From Darksidea phi (taxonomy: Eukaryota; Ascomycota; Dothideomycetes; Pleosporales; Lentitheciaceae), in contig JASJFT010000258.1 of the NCBI GenBank assembly GCA_030770425.1, positions 1 to 59,053 on the forward strand: DNA of 59,053 bases, in the 5' to 3' direction. The translations under genes were made by a program, and so were the position numbers. Shown one piece after another: positions 50,993 through 59,053 of the stretch. The first letter of the stretch is position 1. Each line of letters starts with the position of its first letter. Below the pieces are notes generated by a model. That model was not told where the DNA came from, ran no database searches, and saw nothing but the letters and a program-made list of their open reading frames with translations.

Positions 50993-53900
50993 GTTATAAG
51001 CTCGGATTATAACTATTTACTCTTAAATAATAATAACTTATTACCTTTATCGTTAATATTAATTAATATATAGAGAGCTAATACTCTTACTATTACCCTC
51101 GTTGTTACTAGAAACTCCTCGGCGCTTAGAGAGCTATTATTATTAATAATAAATACTAAAGAAGATTCTATAGTAATATACGTTACTATCGTTCTTAAGA
51201 CTTAGAGTAACTAGTATAAATAGCTATTTATCCTTAAAAATAAGACTAAATAATATAAAGTTTAAAAATACTATAATCCTAACCTCGAAATAGTACTAGA
51301 TATTAAGGAGTTAATAAAACTCTTACTTATAGTATATAAAGCCGGCGTTATTAGTATAACTTAGCTATCGTTTAATAATCAAATATTATATAGAGTCGAG
51401 CTTACCTAATATTAGAAAGAGAAGAAGGACTATAAATAACTAGAGAAAGGTCTAAGGATAATTAACTTAAAGATTAGTAAAATAATCGTAGTAATAAATC
51501 TATATTTAATATAGAACGAGGAAGACCTATAGAATTAACTTAAAATACTAAAGAGATATATTATATCTATAGATACCTTATAATATTAGAAACTTAGAGC
51601 TAAATATAGATAACTATAAACGCCCTTACGTAGTAAGAAGCTAGTCGACTAACTACGTAGCTAGATTAAGATTATAAACGAGTATAAGACTATTAGTCTT
51701 CCTAATATTAAAATATCTTACGTATAGGAGGACTTTATAAAAGTATACTACGTATTTAATACTAAGTATAGTATCTTAGCTCTTCGAGATATTCTAAAGG
51801 CTTAGTATAACGAAGTAGAAGTACGCTCGTTATAATACTATATTACTAAGTTCGAGTCGTTTCTAAAGGTTACTAAACTAGTTATAATAATAGAATATAA
51901 TACTATAGCTACTACTTAACTTACTATTACTAATACGGATAATAGTAATAGCTTTAATAATAATAATAATAATAACTAAGAGAAGGAAAATAATAAGTCC
52001 CTAAAGTTATATCTTTATAGATAAGTATACTAGTAGATTAACTACTTTATACTTAATTCTTTAGTAAAGAAACGTCTTAAGAACTATTCTATAAGTACTA
52101 AAATTAGATACTAAGTCGATAAAGCCCTAAAGGTTAATCTAATACTTAAAGCTCGTATTAACGAGGCTATTAAGCGTTTAATAGACTATACTAAATAGAA
52201 GATAGCTTAGTCTACTCCTATAATACTATTTAGCTTTAATAATAGGACTTACTCGTTAGAACCCTCGACTTATATAGTCTATACAATCGACGATATAGCT
52301 ATATTAATAGATAACCTAGTAGTACTTACTAGAGATTAAGATACTATACGAAATAAGTATCTCTATAATTACTAGATATTAGATCTAGGTTTAAATACGT
52401 ACGTCGTTAACTTAGATCTATAAATTAGCTAAAAACGAGAGTACGATACTATAGTTTATAAATATATTAGTACTAGTACTAGAGCTATAAAAGTTAAAAC
52501 TTAGGACTTAATAATATTTAAAATTTATACTCCTTATAATAGTATAATAGAGATCTAATTAACGTATATTACCCTAGTTTCTAGCTTTATTACTAGTATA
52601 ATAAAACTAGGAAGGTATTATACTATTAATATTTATTTTAACTTAGGATATAATATATTATATTATAAGGATTAGAGTAATATACTCGCTCTACTCGAGT
52701 ATTTAAATAGTTACTAGCTAGTCGACGTTAACGTTATACGAAGACCGTATATTAAGTTATTATTATTATTTATAACTAGTTATTAGAAGTTATATACCCT
52801 AAAGTCTATATAGTAAATTAGTAATTAAGTTACTTATCTAATATAGGGATACCCTAGCTAGAGAATAATAGCTTACCTAATAAACGCCGTCTATAGGGTC
52901 GTTATTAATAGAGCTAATAATTAAAAGCTATATAAGGTATATATTAAAATAAAGCTTATAAAGTAAATCTTATATTATTAATAAGAAGACTATATAACGC
53001 GGCCGTTTAAATATATATTAATAAATATCGTTTAGCATCTACTAATAGAAGAAGAGTATCTTAATAGAGATAAATATAGAGACTATAGTATTAATTAATA
53101 TACTAAGTAGTATAAAGTAGAAATATTTTCTAGTCGTTTAAAATCTATTATTAATTACTAGATTATATAGACCCTACGTAAGATATAGTATTAATTTAAA
53201 TATAACGTCGTTAAAGTTCGAACTAATAGTAAGTAAGGATTTAATATCTTATCTAACCTATTTAAATAGGTCTACGACGACCTAGGTATTATATATAAGA
53301 AGTAAGCGCCCTATATAGATAAATAGAACGGGGGTACTAAATATACTAGAGTAATATTAGTTATATACGCGAGAGTATTATAACTTTAGACTAATCTATC
53401 TAAATTACTATTAAATAAACTATTTCTAATAATAGTATATATCCTTAATAGGACGCCGTTAGAGAAGCTAAACTAGAAAATACCGTACGAGCTTATCTAG
53501 GGTAGAAAGTCTTAAGTTATTTATATATATCCTATTAACTATAAAGCCTATATACTAAATAGATAGCTTAAGAAAGCTAATAAACTCGAGAGTAGGGCGT
53601 TAATAGGTTATCTTATTAGTTATAATTTAATAAATATCTATTATATCTAGCTATTAATAAAGGACTAAATAATTTAAACTTATAATATTATATTTAACTT
53701 AGATAGCTTCTTTAAGGACCTAGAAGACTATACTAGAGAGTTAGTTATTAAGGAAATCGTCGAGCTACTTAATATACCTAATATTTAATATTCTAAGAAA
53801 ATTAGCGTCGATAATCTACTAACGCTATATTAACTAATAACGAGTAAAACGACTATATCTACTTCTCCGACTAATACGTAGATAGAAGATAAGAGATAGT

Positions 53901-56035
53901 AAGATAGCTAGACGTAGTAAAATAAGATTATTAAGAAGAATACTAAGTTTTATAAAGGACTACTTTTACTAGTACCTTTAGCTCGTATTAATCCTAATTC
54001 GACCCGCGCTAGTCCTAATTAGGAAGAGAACTATAAAAACTCTTTAAATAACGCTATAATATCTTTAAATAATACTTTAATATAATAAAATTAACTAATA
54101 AACTTATTACTAGAATTTAGTATAATAGAGATACCTAGGTATAGCCTTAATCGAACTAGAAATAATACTCTAAGAAGATAAAATCTTAATTTTAATAAGT
54201 CTAATATTATTCTAAGAGGATATTTAGTACGATTAGCTTACTTATATAATCTATATTATTAAATATATCTACTATTCTATACGAATACTAATAATACTAT
54301 ATATAACTATCTATATAGCTTTATTATAATAATAAAATAGAATCTAGAATATAAGATTTACTAGTTATAGTTACCTAAGTCTCTAAAGAACTTTTAATAG
54401 CTAAATAATTATCTATATAGTAATTAGTTTTAAGCTACTACTAATATAGAATATTACTTAGTATAGGTAAAAGGATACTTTATAAAGACTTTACTTCGAG
54501 CTACTAATACTAATATAAAGGTACTATTACTAATATAGATATTTACCTATAAAATTAATATAGATAGCTACCTCTTAAAATTTAAGACCTAGATTATAAT
54601 TTAAGACGACCTATAATAGCTATATAGTAATACCTACGCTACTATACTAGCTACTTACTTATTTCGTACTCTACTTATAATTATTAATTAGTTTAACCTA
54701 GAGTTAAAGTAATACGACGTCCTAATAGTCTTTCTTAATATAAAGCTTGAGAAATATACCTACGTAAGAACGCTAGATAGCTTTAAGTACGATAGTAAGA
54801 TTTTAAAGATACTATATACCCTTTATAAATTTAAAGAGATACTACTATTATAGTATAATAAATTTAAGAAGATACTAAATTAGCTTAGTATATAAGAAGT
54901 AAAAGGATTTTCTTATATATATATTAATAACTAGCTAATTCTATTTATATACGTCGACGATATTATTATAACCTATTACTCTAAGAATACTAGACTTTAT
55001 AAATATTTTAAAATAGATCTTATAAACTATTATAATATTAAGAAGCTAAGTAATCTAAAGTAGTATCTAGGAATTTAAGTTATATAGAATATAGAAAAAC
55101 GATTAATTTAGCTTATATAGAATACCTATATTAATAAAGTTACTAGAGAGTTTAATATCTAATTAGATTCTTATCTTATAGAAATACTACTTATAGTAAA
55201 TTAGTATAAGTTATCTATTAAGAAATCTAATAAGATATATATAAAATACTATTAATAACTAGTTAACTATCTTATATATCTTATATAGTAAACGTAATTT
55301 AATTTAGCTTATTCTTATAGTCTATTAATAAGTTATCTTATAAACCTAGAATAGTAGTATATAACTCTAATTAAGTACGTATAGCGATATATTAATAAGA
55401 CGAAGTATTATACTTTATAAGAGATAGCTATATAATATAGTAAAGTAGTCGAATATAATATAACTAATAACGAAATAATTAAATAGTTTAGAGCTACTAG
55501 TAATTTCTTAGAAGTAGTAGATATAATATTTACTAACGATATCTATACTCGTCGGAGTAGCTAGGGCTACCTATTTTAGCTATTTAATATAACTATTAAT
55601 TAGAAATTAGCTTAATAATATACTATTATAAAGAGTACGACTAAGGTAGAGCTACTCGCCCTAAGCCTTACTAGCTTAAAGATAACTAAGTAGTTAAGGC
55701 TATTTAAAGGACTTAACCTTAAACTTAATAAAATACCTATTATTTAGTATAATAACTAGTAAATAGTTAATATTACTATAAAGCGAGAGGAAAAGTTTAA
55801 TACTAAGCTTAAATACGTTAATATCTATTAGAGTTAAATTTAATAGAAGGTTATCTATAGCCGCCTTAATATATAATAGTTACCTACTACTAAGATACCC
55901 GTCGATAGACTTACTAAGATCCTCCTAAAATAAAAGTATATATAATTTATAAGGTAATTAGACCTCGTCGATATTAAAAGCCTAATTAAATAGGTTAGCT
56001 TTAAGGGCTACGAGTACCTCTAAGCTAAGGGGGTA
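50993..56035 (+). pseudogene. F gag-pol remnant (copia)
   Basis: Integrase: APYIDK.NGG at about 53,306-53,340, where the Gln of the copia Q-N-G-x2-E-R block is a stop, followed by ILNRTPLEKL and GRKS phrases, then LIGYLISYN. RT: intact active-site box YVDD at 54,949-54,960 followed by IIIT; both Asp survive because their codons sit in CpG context. RNase H: KYVNIY.S.I at about 55,811-55,840 (from KHVDIHxSWI). Gag lies at about 51,100-52,200 with no zinc knuckle recognised. Many RIP-type stops. Confidence 0.92.
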
Positions 56036-56292
56036 TATCGCGGAGTAGACGGCTTAGGGACTAAGCGCGATTAGAGATTTTACTAGGCGCAAGGATTAGC
56101 CTAGTACTAACGGCTATTTGCTGAATCTCGTGATCCAACAGTGTCCAACACAGTCCAGCAGTATTGGTGTTGAGGCACAGTTAGGGGTCGTTTCTGTACA
56201 TAAAATGCCGTCTTTTTTCAACTCATAGAAATCAGAGCTTTCACTTTCAGAGACTGCGCACTACAGTGATTCACACTGAAATCACTGTGACA
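56036..56292 (+). repeat. F 3' LTR, last two thirds not RIP-mutated
   Basis: 257 bp. Its start TATCGCGG and first about 80 bp are RIP-changed (both C-to-T and G-to-A), while from about 56,117 to the end ACTGTGACA the sequence keeps CpA/TpG. Together the two LTRs show every position of the LTR in unmutated form. Confidence 0.96.
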
Positions 56293-56384
56293 GTAAGCCT
56301 CGAAGCATAGTTATAGCCGAGAGCGATGCAGAGCACCTCTCATGTCCGTCGTCAAACCGCGCCCTACCCCGCCGCTTTGCCATT

Positions 56385-57190
56385 GAGGCCGCGTTCTCAC
56401 GCTCGTGGTGTGCCATCCCCACTACCCGGCCGGGTACACAGTCGACTACGATGTAGCCCTCACCATCTGCGGCATCATCTCCGATAACAACTAGAACACT
56501 GACCGGTTCGCTGGCTCGTTCAGCCGACAGCCGCAACGTGTGCGAGCGAGGCCCGCCGTTGGTCGCTGCCGATGGCGACATCTTCTACTTCGTCATCCAT
56601 TGCACCTGTCAGTTACAGCCACAGTCAATTCGCCATGGCCGCGCGCCGCGGACAAGTCACTTTCAGCAGCCGAATACCCCGTCCACGTCTCGTAGGATCA
56701 CTGGCGCGTCCCTGAGACCGACGCCGACCTCCCCTCCTTCTCCACCCTCCCTATCGATCCCCCACCACCCTCACTCCGCAACAGCGGCTATATGGAGGAC
56801 CTTAAGAGCCGCGACTAGTTGTGCCATAGGTCGGGCGTTATGGACTTATGGAACCAAGCAAGCGCACCTGGTCCTGGTAGGCAAGAGGGAGTAGTAAGAC
56901 ACCAATATAGGCGAGGTTTAGTCGGCGCTGAACGGGATGCTGCTGCGGGCGGACCTGCACCGGTCGTTCGACGCCAGCACGTGGGTGCCGATGGTGCCGA
57001 TGGTGCCGATGGTGAAAGAGGCGGGCGGCTGGTCGTATACGTGGTGCGGACAGCTGACGTGTCGAACCAGTTTGCCACGCTATGGCATAACGTCGAGATG
57101 CAGAAGCTCGTGGCCATCGACTGGCGGAGCTTTTTTGCTCGTGTTGCGGGGGTGTTGCTGTCGCTGCACTGTAAGTTACTCTCTATCTAG
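56385..57190 (+). pseudogene. Fungal HNH-endonuclease-domain (HNH_2 type) protein, multiply broken
   Basis: The plus strand follows the layout of a widespread fungal HNH family in shifting frames: N-terminal HPHYP..YTVDYDVALTICGIIS (56,411-56,485), an in-frame TAG at 56,492-56,494 where the family has Trp, then EYPVHVS.DHWR (about 56,670-56,705), a Pro/Ser linker, KQAHLVLVGK (about 56,860, family AHLVP) and the core NGMLLRADLHRSFD at 56,931-56,972. A further frame change lies in a 9-bp triplicate (GTGCCGATG, 56,985-57,011), after which VVYVVRTADVS and LWHNVE match the family's C-terminal block. At least three breaks; not functional. Confidence 0.75.
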
Positions 57191-57460
57191 CGACAACTTG
57201 TTAGTGCGGATAAAGGGCGGCGAGCTAAAGGAGATAGCGCCAAACATGTGTAAGGAGTTTCGCGCTCGTAGTCGAGGAACCCAAGCCCGACTAAGCGGCT
57301 GCGGTTGCAGGCGCTCGAAGCGGATGACGGCGTTATCATCGCTGTAGAGATGGGTTGGGGTGACGAAGCCGGCGACGAGGCAGGCAACGACTTGAAGGAG
57401 GATAAAGAGTAGCAGCGGTGCTGACGATAATTCGGGCTTGTATGAATGCAAGCGGTTCAA
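57176..57460 (-). CDS. Hypothetical short ORF with hydrophobic N-terminus
   Basis: 94 codons with an ATG. Residues 14-32 (APLLLFILLQVVACLVAGF) form a signal-peptide- or anchor-like segment, followed by a basic, Arg-rich tail. No family recognised. It overlaps the end of the HNH pseudogene by about 15 bp on the opposite strand. No intron or stop context supports it further; it may be chance. Confidence 0.2.
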   Translation of the reverse strand: MNRLHSYKPELSSAPLLLFILLQVVACLVAGFVTPTHLYSDDNAVIRFERLQPQPLSRAWVPRLRARNSLHMFGAISFSSPPFIRTNKLSLDRE

Positions 57461-58072
57461 GATTCTTCAAAAAATAATTATATCCAATGAACGAGAGACA
57501 AAGAGGCGAAGGTTGGGAGGTTAGAAGAGGCGACTTATAATGGTAATGGTTTATAGGAATAGATTTGCTCAATTACGCAATAAAGACAGTGCCTTGATGG
57601 ATTGAAGAATGGAATAACTTCAGCTTCGTCGATTCTCTCATCGCCCGTGCTGGAGCTGTGCTCACCTACTAAGTCATTGATATCGGAATTTCTTCGATTT
57701 TTGGGACTGAAGAATGAAAATCTGCCTAAAACGACCATCGCATCAGGCTTTATCAACATAGGCGTCTATGACCAACAATCCAGGAGTTTAGCCGGGAGGG
57801 CGCTGGGGATGAACAGCCACTCGTCACCGCGCGTCCCACCTTTCTCATTGGGCCGCTTCTTTATTGTTCATTGTCCGTGAACCGCCAGAAGGGGAACCCT
57901 GGTTCAGATATCTTGCTTGCGCCGCGCTGTCTGACCGCGGATCCTGTGGTGGCTGAATTGGTGAGATAGATGGAAGTAGACGAGTGGTCGTCGATTAAAT
58001 AGACGGTGCGGAAAGTGTCGATGGAGAACCGTCAGGGTCGTCATTACTGATGCTGTGTGGAACTTAGCTGTC
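57461..58072. other. No gene assigned
   Basis: Several overlapping ORFs of 65-92 codons on both strands contain no recognisable domain. The one on the minus strand at 57,535-57,759 has fairly ordinary protein composition (DLVGEHSSSTGDERIDEAEV) and may be an exon or remnant. Composition is normal, with no RIP. Confidence 0.4.
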
Positions 58073-58552
58073 TCACAAACATTTCTGGCTCGGATCATCA
58101 TGCCTATGTCTTCTAGCAGCCGTCACTAGAGCAGCATCGAAAGCGCCCGGCTCAGGTTGCTCTTCTATGTCCTCGGCCTCGACCTCAGAACCTGAATCCG
58201 AATTCAATGCTTGTTCGCCAGCTTGCTCTTCTATGTCCTCGTCTTCGGCCTCGGCCTCAGAACCTGAATCCGAATCCAATGCTTGATCGCCAGCTTTTCG
58301 TGCAATGTCGGGTCGGTTCGGGTCCATAACCCGGATGAGGACGAAGTCCCCTTCACTTGGACGGGTCTTTCGCTGATTATGTCTCTTGCGTTTTCGAGAG
58401 GCAGGAGGGCTGACGTTCCGAGCAGTCGACGAAATGGTAACTTGCTGCGTCACAACCGGGGGTGGGGAGGGTGAAGGGGTTGCTTTTGGTCGGACGGGAG
58501 TGAGGCCAGGAGATCGTGGGAAAGCGTCGTCTGAGTCGTAGTTGAGGGACAT
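58073..58552 (-). CDS. Hypothetical protein with basic patch and acidic tandem repeat
   Basis: From the ATG at 58,552 (MSLNYDSDD) it reads 159 residues to a TGA. The frame is open upstream to about 58,725 but has no earlier ATG, so a 5' exon is possible. Order: Ser/Pro-rich N-terminus, basic patch SRKRKRHNQRKTR (nuclear-localisation-like), a short GDFVLIRVMDPNRPD segment, then a duplicated acidic unit (G[DE]QAL[DN]SDSGSE[AV]EAED...DIEEQ) and a His/Arg tail. No known family recognised. The repeat is visible at the DNA level (about 58,145-58,300). Intact-looking but unsupported. Confidence 0.4.
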   Translation of the reverse strand: MSLNYDSDDAFPRSPGLTPVRPKATPSPSPPPVVTQQVTISSTARNVSPPASRKRKRHNQRKTRPSEGDFVLIRVMDPNRPDIARKAGDQALDSDSGSEAEAEDEDIEEQAGEQALNSDSGSEVEAEDIEEQPEPGAFDAALVTAARRHRHDDPSQKCL

Positions 58553-58729
58553 CCTTGAAACGGAGGAAGATGAAATCGAGGGCAGTGAATGCGCGGGCGC
58601 TGAAGCTGCGGTCGCCAATGTCGTCCGAGCGGGGTTCCGTACGTAGCAAGGCTGCGGAAATATATTCAGCCGAGATCCGCGCCTCGTACTTTTCCGCCGC
58701 TTGGAGGTGCGAAATTTAGTTCAGTAGCG

Positions 58730-58976
58730 CGAACAAGGTCGCCCAAAACGTTACGAAGTAAGTCCCCTAAAGACTACACCGGTACAAATTTGAATTGAGT
58801 TCGTTCTGATTTCAAGCTTAAAGTCGCCGATCGCCTCAGGGCTCGGTGCGGTAAGCCGGTGTTCTGCCGAGCGGCATTTCGCCGAACGGTTAGCGCTCCT
58901 CTCGATTAGGAGGAAGCCAAGACACAGCTGGCCTTCCGTGCAAAACGCCGCAAGCAAAACGCCTTTCCCAACTCTC
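58730..58976. other. Non-coding stretch with GC-rich inverted motif
   Basis: No gene seen. It contains TGCCGAGCGGCA (5-bp arms) next to TTCGCCGAA (about 58,864-58,888), a partly palindromic GC-rich cluster that could be a transposon end or binding site. Confidence 0.3.

Positions 58977-59053
<77 letters not shown>
58977..59053. repeat. (CTA)n microsatellite running off the window
   Basis: At least 25 uninterrupted CTA/TAC triplets to the last base. The true length is unknown because the window ends inside it. It is not a telomere repeat (TTAGGG expected in these fungi). Confidence 0.95.

Larger units (their letters stand above)
50736..56292 (+). mobile_element. F: complete Ty1/copia element, RIP-mutated except its outer ends
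   Basis: It is 5557 bp with gap-free 257-bp LTRs and a perfect 5-bp target duplication GTAAG (50,731-50,735 and 56,293-56,297). Integrase precedes RT and RNase H, so it is copia. CpA/TpG are lost between about 50,868 and 56,115, while the first about 130 bp and the last about 175 bp keep them. CpG is frequent throughout, indicating a recent insertion and few RIP rounds. A purine tract AAGCTAAGGGGG precedes the 3' LTR. Confidence 0.96.

Noticed and set aside
56815..57117. Minus-strand 100-codon ORF rich in Ser/Pro/Ala
   Set aside because: It is antisense to the HNH core, whose family motifs on the plus strand explain the open frame.
58553..58618. Start of the acidic-repeat ORF at 58,618
   Set aside because: That codon is TTG on the minus strand, not ATG; the first ATG in frame is at 58,552. 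A spliced 5' exon remains possible.
58377..58649. 90-codon minus-strand ORF in another frame
   Set aside because: It overlaps the acidic-repeat ORF, begins without good context and shows no domain; taken as a shadow.
58977..59053. Telomere
   Set aside because: The terminal repeat is CTA/TAC, not TTAGGG or CCCTAA; it is a microsatellite.

Overview
The window reads as nuclear DNA of a filamentous ascomycete (Pezizomycotina; a Dothideomycete-like genome with AT-rich isochores would fit, species not determinable). The deciding evidence is repeat-induced point mutation (RIP), which is known only from fungi: from base 1 to about 47,600 the dinucleotides CpA and TpG are almost absent, which turns Gln and Trp codons into stops and leaves no ORF. 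The rest has normal fungal composition, with pseudogenes of fungal families and a fungal-type tRNA-Ile gene.

Layout. (1) 1-47,246 is a nested stack of dead LTR retrotransposons, named A-F here. A2 (1-2217) is the 3' end of a Ty3/gypsy chromovirus whose full copy is A1 (28,331-35,328; 441-bp LTRs; target duplication ACGTA). 2218-5139 holds tandem arrays (111-, 136- and 176-bp periods), a 31-bp-arm hairpin and AT-rich low-complexity DNA. C is an older plus-strand gypsy element cut into pieces (about 5140-6501, 14,237-15,524, 23,388-about 26,480) by two minus-strand copies of family B: B1 (6502-14,236) and B2 (15,525-23,387), each with 268-bp LTRs. B2 sits inside C's reverse transcriptase. D is a gypsy fragment whose integrase core is split by the complete Ty1/copia element E (36,371-41,973; 249-bp LTRs; target duplication ATAAT). 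B3 (about 45,316-47,246) is the 5' end of a third B copy. (2) RIP fades at about 47,250-47,730. (3) 47,730-50,735 is GC-balanced: an eroded ORF, a tRNA-Ile(AAT) gene with a 47-nt insertion at a non-canonical site, a 3'-5' exonuclease-domain pseudogene and an aminoglycoside-phosphotransferase-like fragment. (4) F (50,736-56,292) is a full-length Ty1/copia element (257-bp LTRs; target duplication GTAAG) whose RIP tract starts and stops inside its own LTRs. (5) 56,293-59,053 holds a fungal HNH-endonuclease pseudogene, one uncharacterised acidic-repeat ORF and a (TAC)n microsatellite running off the window end.

No intact metabolic or housekeeping protein gene is visible. The window looks like a transposon-built AT isochore and its border, with decayed members of expandable gene families beside it. 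The two items most worth follow-up are the tRNA insertion, which has GT...AG ends and a CTGAC branch-like motif, and the very sharp RIP edges inside element F. All element names are local labels; all coordinates of repeats, LTRs and motifs were read by eye.
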